DNA of 64,000 nt from Candidatus Brocadia pituitae. Its GTDB lineage: Bacteria > Planctomycetota > Brocadiia > Brocadiales > Brocadiaceae. The stretch is taken from NCBI GenBank assembly GCA_017347445.1, contig AP021856.1, positions 434,001 through 498,000 of the forward strand, given 5' to 3'. Made by a program: the position numbers and the translations under genes. The first letter of the stretch is position 1; each line of letters begins with the position of its first letter. The notes under the pieces were generated by a model. It saw only the letters and a program-made list of their open reading frames with translations. It searched no databases and was not told the DNA's origin. Below are positions 1-10,200 of this stretch, piece by piece.

Positions 1-136
1 TGCGGAGATTCGGTTCTTTTAAACCGGCAAACACCGCTTCGTTATTGTCAATCACCAGCGTCTCTTCACCAGACCGGCTTAAGGTCCTGGCCAAAGCGCT
101 GCCGATTTCGTCACACCCCAGGATAATATACATCAT
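1..136 (-). CDS. TrkA-N (RCK-type NAD-binding) protein, 5' part only
   Basis: The first 45 codons of a minus-strand gene enter the window from the left edge. The translation begins MMYIILGCDEIGSALARTL and continues through GEETLVIDNNEAVFAGL. This is a Rossmann beta-alpha-beta start: the glycine pattern GCDEIGSALA is a variant of GxGxxG, and the acidic VID ends strand 2. That layout is typical of the TrkA-N domain of potassium-channel or transporter regulators and of other NAD-binding sensors. A purine-rich AAAGGACG lies just upstream of the double ATG. The rest of the gene is outside the window, so the effector part cannot be named. Confidence 0.6.
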   Translation of the reverse strand, partial: MMYIILGCDEIGSALARTLSRSGEETLVIDNNEAVFAGLKEPNLR

Positions 137-371
137 TACGTCCTTTTCTTCAGAGAATTCTTTTTTTAGGAAATATCGAAAGGCGACACATTATACGATC
201 ATGTCTTCTTGAAGTCAATATGAAATAATTCTGGTCTTTTCTTTGTTACTCTTAAGAAAAATACCAATTCCCTTCTTATTTATTTCGAAACCTTTTTCTG
301 CTATTTTTTGTTTAACCTGTACTGTAAAGAAAAACAATTTTCTCATCACCTTTTTATGGTTAAGGGTCTCT

Positions 372-1511
372 ATGAATAAAAAATTTATCTATTTGGGTGT
401 TTGGGCTGCTTTATTCATAAGTGCATGTTCATCAGATAAGAAAAATAGCGTTCACCTGGAAAAATACCCTGTTACAAATCCTATCGTAATGGATACAGAA
501 CACGCGCATGATTACGTAGCAAATATCCATTCGTTGCAACATGTCGAGCTGAGGGCCAGGGTGAAAGGATACATCGAAAAAATTCATGTTGACGAAGGTG
601 AAATCGTAAAGGCCGGGCAAGTGCTTTTTAGCATAAGCCGTCAGGAATATGAAGTGGCTGTATTAAAAGCGAAGGCGATGCTGAAGAGTGCTATTGCAGA
701 AACAAAGACCGCTGAACTGGATTTGCAGAATGTAAAAATACTGGTGGAAAAAAATATCGTGTCAAAAACGGAGCTTTATATGGCCCGGTCTAAACTGGAT
801 GCGCTTCGTGCAAAAGTGAATGAAACGAAATCGTATGTGGCAAGCGCCGAACTAAATCTGTCTTATACCGTTATTAAGGCGCCATTTGATGGAATCGTCG
901 ACAGGTTTCCCAATAAGGCCGGAAGTTTTGTTGATGAGGGAACCCTGCTGACTACCCTTTCAGACAACAAAAAGGTATTTGCTTATTTTAATGTACCCGA
1001 AAAAGAGTATTTGGATTTTGTTACACTTATGGACTCAGAAAAGAAGAATGATGTGTCGCTCGTTTTAGCGAATAATCAAATTCACAAGTATAAAGGATGT
1101 ATCGATGCTGTGGCAGGAAAAATTGACAAAAATACCGGAAATATAGCTATCAGGGCATGTTTCCCGAATCCCGATCTTCGTTTGAGACAGGGTTCCAGTG
1201 GTGAGGTCAGGATAATAAAAGAAGAAAAAAACGCCTTGATAATTCCGCAAAAAGCAACTTTTGAAATTCAGGACAAGACATATGTATATACGGTAGATTC
1301 CGATAACACGGTAAAAATGCGCGGCGTTGTTCCCAAGCTTCGCATTCCCCATTTCTATATAATTGAATCCGGGTTATCTTCCAAGGATACTATTATTTAT
1401 GAAGGTATCCAACTGGTGAAAGTGGGAGATAAAATAATTCCCGAAGTTATTTCTATGAAGGAAATCCTGGCAGAACAACCTAAAAGCTCAAAGCTTGTTT
1501 GTGGCTCATAA
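372..1511 (+). CDS. RND efflux periplasmic adaptor (membrane fusion) lipoprotein
   Basis: This is the periplasmic adaptor of a tripartite efflux pump, joining the inner-membrane RND pump to the outer-membrane channel. I place the start at the ATG at 372 because it gives a clean lipoprotein signal (MNKKFIYLGVWAALFISAC, lipid-anchored Cys19); the open frame runs further upstream to 243 without a signal. A biotinyl-lipoyl-like half motif (RARVKGYIEKIHVDEGEIVKAG) is followed by a helical hairpin around residues 90-150 and the second lipoyl half (IKAPFDGIVDRF), then beta-barrel and membrane-proximal domains. At 379 aa it has the usual AcrA/MexA length. It ends 19 nt before the pump gene, so one transcript is likely. 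The substrate is not predictable from sequence. Confidence 0.9.
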   Translation: MNKKFIYLGVWAALFISACSSDKKNSVHLEKYPVTNPIVMDTEHAHDYVANIHSLQHVELRARVKGYIEKIHVDEGEIVKAGQVLFSISRQEYEVAVLKAKAMLKSAIAETKTAELDLQNVKILVEKNIVSKTELYMARSKLDALRAKVNETKSYVASAELNLSYTVIKAPFDGIVDRFPNKAGSFVDEGTLLTTLSDNKKVFAYFNVPEKEYLDFVTLMDSEKKNDVSLVLANNQIHKYKGCIDAVAGKIDKNTGNIAIRACFPNPDLRLRQGSSGEVRIIKEEKNALIIPQKATFEIQDKTYVYTVDSDNTVKMRGVVPKLRIPHFYIIESGLSSKDTIIYEGIQLVKVGDKIIPEVISMKEILAEQPKSSKLVCGS

Positions 1512-1530
1512 TTGAGATAGAAAATAAACC

Positions 1531-4500
1531 ATGAGTTCGAAATTTATCCATAGGCCTATTTTATCCATTGTGTTGTCTTTAATCATCACCCTGTTAGGGG
1601 CATTGGCTTTGATCAAATTGCCCATGGAGCAATTTCCCAGCATAGCTCCACCCGTGGTAAATGTCACTATTGAGTTTACCGGCGCCAACGCAGAAACCGT
1701 TACAAAGGCCGTTATTGTGCCTTTGGAACGTGCTATCAATGGTGTTCCGAGAATGAAGTATATGTCATCTATCTCGGGAAATGATGGCATGGGTATCGTG
1801 CAAGTCATTTTTGAAGTAGGCACCGACCCTGACATTGCCGCGGTAAATGTACAAAACAGGGTGGGCACCGTAGTAGACGAACTTCCTGCAGAGGTAATAA
1901 AAAACGGAGTAAAAATTGCCAAGGAAGAGAGAGCCATGCTGATGTATTTAGACATTTTCAGCACAGACACCGCTTTAGAAGAAAAATTCCTGTACAATTT
2001 TGCGGATATTAATATACTGCCGGAATTAAAAAGAATTGATGGGGTTAGTTATGTAGATATATTGGGGGCTAAGGAATACGCAATGCGTATCTGGTTAAAA
2101 CCCGATAAGATGCTTGCCTATACTATTTCCACCGGTGATGTATTGAGTGCGTTACGGGAGCAAAATGTAGAAGCTGCGCCTGGTACCGTAGGGGAAAGCT
2201 CGGATAAATCAGCACAAGCACTGCAATACGTAATAAAATACACGGGGAGATATAACACCGAAGAGCAGTATGCAAATATTCCGGTAAAATCGAATGCTGA
2301 TGGCGGAATACTTCGTATAAAAGATATTGCTGATGTGGAGTTTGGTACCATTTATTTTGATGTGGAGTCAAGACTGAATGGCATGCCAGCTGCTTCCATA
2401 ATACTGAAACAACTGCCAGGCTCTAATGCCAGCGATGTAATCAGTAAGGTAAAAAAACGAATCGCTGAGATTAAAGAATCCTCCTTTGTTGAGGGTATGG
2501 ATTATGCGGTTAGTTATGATGTGTCGCGTTTTTTAGACGCCTCTGTTCAGAAGGTGTTAAAAACACTGATTGAGGCGTTTTTGCTGGTATCGTTGGTAGT
2601 GTTTATTTTCCTGCAAGATTGGCGTTCAACACTCATTCCTGCCTTAGCCGTGCCTGTTTCCCTGATTGGTACGCTCTTTTTCATGCAGCTATTAGGTTTC
2701 TCTTTAAACCTTATTACTCTTTTTGCATTAGTGCTTGCCATAGGGATTGTCGTGGATAATGCCATTGTAGTGGTGGAAGCGGTGCATGCAAAAATGGAAC
2801 ACGCTAATGTCGGAGCAAAGAAGGCTACCGAAAAAGCGATGCGGGAGATAAGCGGGGCTATTATTGCAATTACCCTGGTAATGTCTGCGGTTTTTATTCC
2901 AACCTCTTTTATGTCAGGTCCTATCGGTGTTTTTTATAAGCAGTTCTCTATCACCATAGCGATCGCTATTGTTCTTTCAGGTATTGTCGCATTAACGCTT
3001 ACTCCGGCGCTTTGCGCTTTGTTTTTAAAAAACACCCACGGTCAGCATAAAAAGAAAAACGTGTTTCATTATTTTTTCCATGGCTTTAATACCTGGTACG
3101 GAAATCTTTCGGCAAGGTACCAAAAGCTTCTGGGGCTTATTATCAACCGCAAGGTGATTACCTTCTCGATATTGATGTTATTTTGCGTGGGAACAGGTAT
3201 TTTTGGAAAGCTCCTGCCTTCAGGTTTTATTCCCAACGAAGACCAGGGGACATTTTATGCCAGCATCACTACTCCTCCCGGTTCAACCTTAGAAAGAACC
3301 AAAGAAGTGGTAAGTGAGGTACAAAAAGCATGCAAAGAGATTGACGCCATAGAGTCGGTTTCTTCTTTAGCAGGAGCAAATATCTTGTCTGATGGAACAG
3401 GCGCTACGTACGGTACCTGCCTCATCAACTTAAAAGATTGGAACGACCGGAAGGAATCTGTTAATGGTGTTATCAGGCTTGTTGCCGAAAAAACCAAACA
3501 CATCAAAGATGCGGAAATCGAGTTCTTCCCTCCGCCAGCCGTGCCAGGTTATGGAAATGCCAGTGGTTTTGAATTGAGGTTGCTGGATAAAACCCACAGC
3601 GGTGATGTTAAAAAAATGGAAACAGTCGTCAACCAGTTTATCAAAGACTTAAAAGATCGTCCTGAGATATCAAGGGCTTTTACCATTTTTGATGCAAGCT
3701 ACCCGCAATATATGGTCCATATTGATAATGATAAAGCTGCACAAAAAGGGGTAACGGTAAATGATGCAATGAGCACGTTGCAAACCTTATTAGGAAGTGA
3801 GTATGCTACTAATTTCATTCGCTTTGGCCAAATGTACAAGGTAATGGTACAGGCATTACCTGAATACCGGGCTAAACCTGATGATATCCTTAAATTGTAT
3901 GTAAAGAATAATGAAAACAAAATGGTGCCTCTGTCCGCCTTTATGACGATGGAGCGTATCTATGGCATGGACCAGATTACCCGTTATAATATGTATCAGT
4001 CTGCAGAGCTGAACGGAGAAGCTTCCATCGGTTACAGCAGTGGAAGCGCTATTGCAGCCATTCAGGAAGTAGCCAAAGAAAAATTACCGAAGGGTTACGG
4101 CATAGATTGGGCAGGCATTACCCGTGATGAAATCCTGGCAGGTAACGAGGCAATCTATATCTTTCTTATTTGTTTGGTATTTGTCTATTTATTATTGTCT
4201 GCACAGTATGAGAGTTTTCTCCTGCCCATGCCCGTTATTCTCTCTTTACCTACCGGAATATTCGGGGCATTTTTTCTCTTGATGCTTATGGGTTTAGAAA
4301 ACAATGTTTATGCGCAGGTGGCCATGATTATGCTTATCGGTCTGCTCGGTAAAAATGCCATCCTGATTGTTGAATTTGCCTCATTAAAACACCGGGAAGG
4401 ACGAACACCCATGCAGGCCGCCATTGAAGGAGCCACCGTGAGGTTGCGGCCAATCCTCATGACCTCGTTCGCCTTTATTGCTGGGTTGATTCCCTTGATG

Positions 4501-4686
4501 CTTGCAACTGGTGCAGGCGCTGTGGGCAACAGAACCATTGGTGCAGCAGCAGCAGGCGGTATGCTGTTCGGAACGATCTTTGGGGTAATCATTATTCCCG
4601 GGTTGTATGTAGTATTCGCAACCCTTGCGGAAAAATTTGTACGGAAGGGTGCCAAAGAAGAATTAGCATATACAGAAACCATGTAA
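1531..4686 (+). CDS. RND multidrug efflux pump, HAE1 (AcrB/MexB) family
   Basis: This is the proton-driven inner-membrane pump subunit, 1051 aa, full length for AcrB-type pumps. The N-terminal helix (FIHRPILSIVLSLIITLLGALALIKLP) is followed by the first large periplasmic loop, a bundle of membrane segments near residues 340-500, a second periplasmic loop and a final membrane bundle. The TM4 relay motif reads AIGIVVDNAIVVVE, so the first acidic residue is kept but the second (Asp408 in AcrB) is Asn. The TM10 lysine is present (LIGLLGKNAILIVEFA). It sits between the adaptor and the channel gene, 4 nt before the latter. Hydrophobic multidrug-type substrates are inferred from the family only. Confidence 0.93.
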   Translation: MSSKFIHRPILSIVLSLIITLLGALALIKLPMEQFPSIAPPVVNVTIEFTGANAETVTKAVIVPLERAINGVPRMKYMSSISGNDGMGIVQVIFEVGTDPDIAAVNVQNRVGTVVDELPAEVIKNGVKIAKEERAMLMYLDIFSTDTALEEKFLYNFADINILPELKRIDGVSYVDILGAKEYAMRIWLKPDKMLAYTISTGDVLSALREQNVEAAPGTVGESSDKSAQALQYVIKYTGRYNTEEQYANIPVKSNADGGILRIKDIADVEFGTIYFDVESRLNGMPAASIILKQLPGSNASDVISKVKKRIAEIKESSFVEGMDYAVSYDVSRFLDASVQKVLKTLIEAFLLVSLVVFIFLQDWRSTLIPALAVPVSLIGTLFFMQLLGFSLNLITLFALVLAIGIVVDNAIVVVEAVHAKMEHANVGAKKATEKAMREISGAIIAITLVMSAVFIPTSFMSGPIGVFYKQFSITIAIAIVLSGIVALTLTPALCALFLKNTHGQHKKKNVFHYFFHGFNTWYGNLSARYQKLLGLIINRKVITFSILMLFCVGTGIFGKLLPSGFIPNEDQGTFYASITTPPGSTLERTKEVVSEVQKACKEIDAIESVSSLAGANILSDGTGATYGTCLINLKDWNDRKESVNGVIRLVAEKTKHIKDAEIEFFPPPAVPGYGNASGFELRLLDKTHSGDVKKMETVVNQFIKDLKDRPEISRAFTIFDASYPQYMVHIDNDKAAQKGVTVNDAMSTLQTLLGSEYATNFIRFGQMYKVMVQALPEYRAKPDDILKLYVKNNENKMVPLSAFMTMERIYGMDQITRYNMYQSAELNGEASIGYSSGSAIAAIQEVAKEKLPKGYGIDWAGITRDEILAGNEAIYIFLICLVFVYLLLSAQYESFLLPMPVILSLPTGIFGAFFLLMLMGLENNVYAQVAMIMLIGLLGKNAILIVEFASLKHREGRTPMQAAIEGATVRLRPILMTSFAFIAGLIPLMLATGAGAVGNRTIGAAAAGGMLFGTIFGVIIIPGLYVVFATLAEKFVRKGAKEELAYTETM

Positions 4687-4690
4687 AACA

Positions 4691-6124
4691 ATGAAGGAAT
4701 CGATAAATAAATCAACGTGTGGGTTTGTGGCTGTTTGCTTATTTATGGCGGGTTGTCAGACGACAAAAAATATTGAAAGCAATGCTATGAAACCGGTGCC
4801 TGAATCATTTGCAAACACGAAAGATCCAACAAATTCAGCAATGATTGACTGGCGTCAGTTTTTCTCTGATTCGGCGTTAATTGATTTGATTGACACCGCT
4901 TTGAAGAATAATCTTGATGTATTGATGACCTTCCAAAAAATCGAAATTGCACGGGCAGAGCTGAAAATGCGTAAAGGGGCTTTATTGCCTGAAATTTCCG
5001 GTGGTGGCTCAGTTTCTCAAAGAAGATTTGGGCTCTATACCATGGATGGAGCGGGAAACAGGGCAACTGAGATTACCCCCGGGCGTATGGTCCCTGATGA
5101 TCTTCCCGATTATTATATTGGTTTGCAAACAACGTGGGAAATGGATATTTGGGGCAAACTCCGCAACAAGAAAAAAGCTGCATTTGCCCGTTATCTTGGG
5201 AGCATTGAAGGAAAAAATATCGTGCTCACCAATTTAATTTCAGAGATAGCAATTGCCTATTACGAATTATTAAGTTTAGATACAGAATTAGAAATTATCA
5301 GAGAAACCACCAAGCTCCAGGAAAACGCGCTTTCTATGGTTACCATTCAAAAACAAGTTGCCGCGGCGAATGAGTTGGCGGTACAGCAGTTTGATGCGCA
5401 ATTGCAGCATTCAAGGGCTTTAGGAGTCAAAACACTCCAGGGAATTACCGAGAGCGAAAACAGAATAAATTATTTACTGGGGAGATTTCCACAACCGATT
5501 ATCCGAAAAAAATCAATCCTCCCAAAGGAAATTCCTGCTCAGGTAAAGGTCGGTATTCCATCAGATTTGCTGGAAAACAGACCCGATATAAAACAAGCCG
5601 AGTTTGAATTAATGGCTACAAAAGCGGATGTCACATCGGCAAAGAAGGCATTTTATCCTTCCTTTAACATTACGGGGGCGATGGGGTTTCAGGCTTTTAA
5701 TACCTCGTATTTGTTTCGATCGCCCGAATCCATTGCATACACGGCAATTGGTAGTTTAGCCGTCCCGATAATCAACCGGAGTGCAATTCAGGCACAATTT
5801 AAAACTGCACAGGCAAAACAGTTAGAAGCATTATACAATTATCAAAAAACAATCATCAATGGTTACATAGAAGTATACAATGAAATGAATAATATTAAGA
5901 ACCTGGAACAGGCATACAACCTCACCACCAAAAAAGTGGCAGCGTTAACTCAGTCAATAGAAATATCATCGGAACTATTCAAAACTGGCAGGGCAAACTA
6001 CCTGGAGGTATTAATAACTCAACAAAATGCCCTCCAATCAAAACTAGAATTAGTAAACACCAAACAGCAGCAATTTAATGCCAGTGTAAATATTTACAAG
6101 GCGCTTGGTGGTGGTTGGAGATAG
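4691..6124 (+). CDS. RND efflux outer-membrane factor (TolC/NodT family lipoprotein)
   Basis: This is the outer-membrane channel completing the pump encoded upstream. The 477-aa protein starts with a lipoprotein signal (GFVAVCLFMAGC, Cys22) and has the two-repeat OEP architecture. The repeats carry the hallmark segments WRQFFSDSALIDLIDTALKNN and, in the second half, IPSDLLENRPDIKQAEFELMA and GRANYLEVLITQQNALQSKLE. These match NodT-type channels such as OprM. The start at 4691 overlaps nothing but is separated from the pump stop by only 4 nt, implying coupled translation. It is the last gene of the efflux operon; the next gene is convergent. Confidence 0.92.
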   Translation: MKESINKSTCGFVAVCLFMAGCQTTKNIESNAMKPVPESFANTKDPTNSAMIDWRQFFSDSALIDLIDTALKNNLDVLMTFQKIEIARAELKMRKGALLPEISGGGSVSQRRFGLYTMDGAGNRATEITPGRMVPDDLPDYYIGLQTTWEMDIWGKLRNKKKAAFARYLGSIEGKNIVLTNLISEIAIAYYELLSLDTELEIIRETTKLQENALSMVTIQKQVAAANELAVQQFDAQLQHSRALGVKTLQGITESENRINYLLGRFPQPIIRKKSILPKEIPAQVKVGIPSDLLENRPDIKQAEFELMATKADVTSAKKAFYPSFNITGAMGFQAFNTSYLFRSPESIAYTAIGSLAVPIINRSAIQAQFKTAQAKQLEALYNYQKTIINGYIEVYNEMNNIKNLEQAYNLTTKKVAALTQSIEISSELFKTGRANYLEVLITQQNALQSKLELVNTKQQQFNASVNIYKALGGGWR

Positions 6125-6189
6125 GTTTTAGCAATCGTAAGACTGCCCGAATGCTTTTCCGGAAAAGGGTGTTTTTGTTCAGACACAAC

Positions 6190-6549
6190 TTACTTCTCTG
6201 CCTCACCTTCTGGCACATAGATTACCTTTCCATCTTTTAGTCGATACGCTGTCCCCAGTCGAGTGCCTTCTCCCTGTAAATTCTTGTCGGTAACTTTTTC
6301 AATTCTTATCTGTTTGCCCTTTTTGGTAACAATCTCTACCTGACCAGTATCGTTTTTCCTGACCATGGTAATTTCTGTTTTTGGAGAAAGAAAATCAAGC
6401 AGGCTGTAAGCGCTGATTAATGCGCCGATGAGGCCTACAATAAATACTACCCCCACATCAAAAAGATTAGCCACACCTGACATGGGATCTTCCTGGTGGA
6501 GATCGACTTCCTTTCCGATAATCCGGCGTCTTTTTTTCAGGTATCTCAT
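6190..6549 (-). CDS. DUF2149 family membrane protein (HmuV-like)
   Basis: The protein has about 119 aa, starting at the ATG at 6549 (MRYLKKRRRIIG); the open frame extends a few codons further upstream. One membrane helix (FDVGVVFIVGLIGALISAYSLL) is preceded by a short basic cytoplasmic end and followed by a small extracytoplasmic domain rich in Lys and Glu. I recognise it as DUF2149, whose layout resembles ExbD. In Bacteroidetes hmu loci and in several anaerobes this family follows a MotA/TolQ protein and a CobN/HmuS homolog, exactly as here. It is the last gene of the receptor-DUF4430-chelatase operon. A role as ExbD-like partner of the preceding MotA/TolQ protein is an inference. Confidence 0.75.
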   Translation of the reverse strand: MRYLKKRRRIIGKEVDLHQEDPMSGVANLFDVGVVFIVGLIGALISAYSLLDFLSPKTEITMVRKNDTGQVEIVTKKGKQIRIEKVTDKNLQGEGTRLGTAYRLKDGKVIYVPEGEAEK

Positions 6550-6606
6550 TTTGTAACAACTCCAATTCACCACAAAGCCACAAAGGGCACAAAGAAAGCC
6601 ATTAAA

Positions 6607-7233
6607 CTATTGTTCATTTTTCATAACACATTCCGTAAAATACTCAAGATTCTTTATGTCGTCATTGATCCATCTATTTTTTGCCGTTGAAAGACAATAT
6701 GCGGCGATTCCGATCGCTAATCCTACGACAGTTGTTGTAAAGGCAATGATGATATTGCTCGACAACTTTTCAAGATCCCCCTGCGATAATGCTGACAATG
6801 CCGGACCCATGGGAATTATCGTCCCCATCAAACCGAGGGTGGGTCCTACACGTATCATGAGTCGGAGTTTATCCAGACTTTTGGTCATTTTCTGTTCTTT
6901 GCTTTGCAACAGGTATTCAATACGAATCTCTCTGCCCCGTTTATCCTTTTTCAATTCGTTCACAAGTTCTCTGAAATATTCTTGAAAACAAGATGGCATC
7001 CTCTGTATCTCCTGAGAGGTAAATCTGAGGAGATTCTCATTTGAAAAGGGTTTTATAAATTCATTTGGATTTTGTTTTTGAGCTTGTCTCTTTCTCTCGA
7101 AATACTCTGAGACAAATCCTCCCAGGGTTATAATCATCCATACGAATAGGATGACCAACAGGATCATAACAGGATAGAGCATCGCTGATGAAAGGACAGA
7201 AAGAATGTTTTGTAATAGATTGAGAAGGTTCAT
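6607..7233 (-). CDS. MotA/TolQ/ExbB proton channel family protein (HmuU-like)
   Basis: The 208-aa protein starts at ATG 7233 (MNLLNLLQNILS). It has three membrane segments: near residues 10-45, 115-140 (RVGPTLGLMGTIIPMGPAL) and 155-185 (NIIIAFTTTVVGLAIGIAAY). The last two carry the conserved pore motifs of MotA/TolQ/ExbB. It lies 16 nt after the CobN-like stop and just before the DUF2149 gene, giving the order chelatase-ExbB-like-ExbD-like. It probably forms a proton-driven motor with DUF2149, energising the outer-membrane receptor or the exported chelatase. It is distinct from the second, conventional exbB at 15875-16483. Confidence 0.85.
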   Translation of the reverse strand: MNLLNLLQNILSVLSSAMLYPVMILLVILFVWMIITLGGFVSEYFERKRQAQKQNPNEFIKPFSNENLLRFTSQEIQRMPSCFQEYFRELVNELKKDKRGREIRIEYLLQSKEQKMTKSLDKLRLMIRVGPTLGLMGTIIPMGPALSALSQGDLEKLSSNIIIAFTTTVVGLAIGIAAYCLSTAKNRWINDDIKNLEYFTECVMKNEQ

Positions 7234-7249
7234 ATTCGTTGTCCCTTTA

Positions 7250-10200
7250 TTAAAATCTTTTCCTTGTCCATCCATAAATGAAAAAGCCGATGCATCCCCA
7301 CATGACTGCAATAACGACCCAAAGCCTGTTCGATTGATTAAGAGTTATTTTGCCTTCGTTCGTTTTTACCTCTTCCATCTCCAATCCTTTGACTACTTCG
7401 GCCTTTTCAGCATCTTCGTCTTCTAATTTCCATTCATCGGCCTTTGCAATCCTCTCTTTATCCGGTGTTTGTCCGACATCTTCTCTCTGTTCAACACTTC
7501 CAGGGACAGGGTTTGATACAGGCGCCTGAGCTTGAACGATCCTGTCCATCTCTGCCTTTCGTTCGTCTAGTACCTTACCGGTAGCTGTTTTTAAGACCTC
7601 CGCATACTGAATCAAGGTGTCTGGTTTTACGAGGCCAGGGGTACTCAAAATATCCGTTGCATAGTGCTGGAAGGCCGGATTATTGCAGGTTTGCACACAG
7701 CAGGCTACACCGTGTTCTATTACCGTGGTCATGTATTCCTTCGCCAGGGTTTGTTTGACTTTTTCCGTCGGCTGCCAGTAATCTTTTCGTATCGTCTCCA
7801 GCATTCTGGCCGTAACGGCTTGATACGCATAAGGGTTTTTTTTACTGAAAAATTCCTTCAAATCCATTCCGTATTTATCCTCGATGTAAACTTCAAACGT
7901 CTCTTCCCAACGGGCAGTGTCCATTGTCTCTGGCACAGTCACCTGCCAGCCCCACATGTTTTCAACAAATTCCGCCATCTTATTTGCCCCCTCAAAACCT
8001 TCCTTCTTCATTCCTTCAATCCATTCCGGATTCCAATAGCGTGACCGCAACTCCATACCCATCATCCTGTCGATCGGGGTCATTTCCGGTTTTGCTGGAT
8101 TCATTATATTGGTAATGACCAATTCGGGTGACTTTCCATCCAGTTCCCTGATTGCAGCCGCAAGCCCTCCTGCGTACATGAAAAAGTCGTCATTATCAAC
8201 CGTCCCGTACAGATTGGTAGAACGGCTGTGAACAACCATCCTGGCTCCGCTTAGCGCCATTTTATAGACATCCTCCATGGGTTCTCCCCACAAACCGTTT
8301 CCGTACCCATAACTCATCCGTTTCAGATATTCATCTGCAACTACGGCATCATCTTCCCAGGTTCCACTTGCGCTCACGATGCGTGAAACATTCAGATCAT
8401 AACGCCCGGGTGCTTCATCAAAGATTCTAACCGCTGCATATTGTTCTGCCTTCTTTTGTGGCCAGCCTTTTTGAATCAGTTTTTCGGTTACTTCCTTGAT
8501 ATGTTGTTGAATCTGGTTGTCTTTTTCATCAAGTTCTTTTACCATTTGAACGGCCTGGTCGATGTATTGGGTCAACTGTCCAAACATCTCTTCAGCCGCC
8601 GAAGAAACGACGATATCAATTCTCGGACGGCCCAACTTCTCCCTCGGTATAACCTTAATCCCCGTCACCTTCCCCCATTCATTCCAGATAGGTTCAACCC
8701 CCAGCAAATAGAGAATTTGAGATTCCAGTATCCCCTCGTGACGGATTGTTTCAGTACCCCATATAACAAAAGACAATTTCTCAGGATATTTCCCGTTATT
8801 TTTCGCCCGATAATCATCGAGTAGTTCTTGAGTCAATTTGACGCCTACCTGCCAGGCCTCTTTTTTGGGTATCTTATCCGGATTAAAGGCATAAAAGTTT
8901 TTCCCCGTAGGTAGTGAATTTGGATTTCTTACGGGGTCATTTCCGGTTCCCGTTGGTATATAGTCTCCATTCATGGCCTTGACCAGATTAGACAATTCCC
9001 TCTTTGCCCCTTCCTGGATGTTTTTGTCCAATTCATGGGCAGGGATATCTTTGATAACCTCCTGTATCGCCTGAATGGTGGACGTACGAAGCAATTCATC
9101 GGGTGCATTACCAAAGGTATGCAATCCGTAAGGCATATTAAGCTGCTTCAAATCCTGAAGATACTCTCCTATTTTATGAATGACTTCATGACCAAACCTA
9201 TGCTGGTCATCGTTTGGCGGATCAATATTCAAATGGTCACGAATTTCTATGTCTTTCTCGAGTCCCAGCGCTTTTATCTTTTTTATGATATTTTCCATGT
9301 ATTGCCTTGCAAGTGCGGCATCCTGTTCCAATGCCCGGTCATGGTCACCGATCAGTTCTTCAAGCCCGGCATATTCGTGGTAAAGTCCGCCCTTTTTTAA
9401 AGGAGGAATCATGTGGTCTATGACGACGGCTGCTCCCCGCCGTTTTGCGACAAGCCCTTCACCAACATCGTCTACAATGTAAGGATACATGACCGGCAAA
9501 TCCTGAATCAACGCCTCCGGTGGATCATCACCAGAAAGACCGTTGCTTTTCCCTGGCAGCCATTCATGTGTGCCATGTGTGCCGAAATGAATTACGGCAT
9601 CTGCGCCAAAGCCATGCTTCAGCCATAAATATGCCCCAGCATATTGATGGTGGGGGGACAGGTCTTTACTATGGTACAAGGCTTCTTTATCCTGCAGCCA
9701 GCCCCTTACCGGCTGCGGGAGGATAACAACGTTTCCCCGCCTTATTGCGGGAATAACCATATATTTCTTCTTTTGCTTCGGGTCAGTCCACATCATCACA
9801 TTCGATTCTTCAACCGTTCCCCAATCCTTGGAAACGTCTTTCATAAAATTTGCCGGTAGACTCCGCGCCCACTTTTGATATTCCTCCAGAGGCAGCAATA
9901 CACATTTCCCGTTCCTTACCATCTCTTCAAGTTCGCCTGGCGCCCAATTCCCAACGTTTCTCCCGTATCTTAGGGAATTTTCAAGCAGTGTCTCTTTATC
10001 AATTGTTTCATTGCCAACGTCATATCCATTTTCCTTCATCATCTTCAACACATTCTCGATACTGGCAAAGACATTCAGGTAACTGGCGCCGATATGTTGC
10101 TTCCCCGGTGGATAATTCCAATACAACAGGGCTACCTTTTTATCCAGGTTGTTTTTTTGCTGCAAATTGATCCAGGCCTTTATACGGTCGACAGCCCGAT

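Noticed and set aside
243-371. Longer start for the efflux adaptor
   Set aside because: The upstream 43 codons give no signal peptide. The internal ATG at 372 yields a perfect lipoprotein leader.
6607-7311. Possibility that the MotA/TolQ protein is a flagellar MotA
   Set aside because: No MotB or flagellar gene is near. The short length and the DUF2149 and chelatase neighbours fit an ExbB/TolQ-type motor instead.
9035-9400. Several plus-strand frames of 60-127 codons opposite the CobN-like gene
   Set aside because: They lie wholly opposite a strongly supported 1359-codon gene, lack ribosome sites and show no family motifs.
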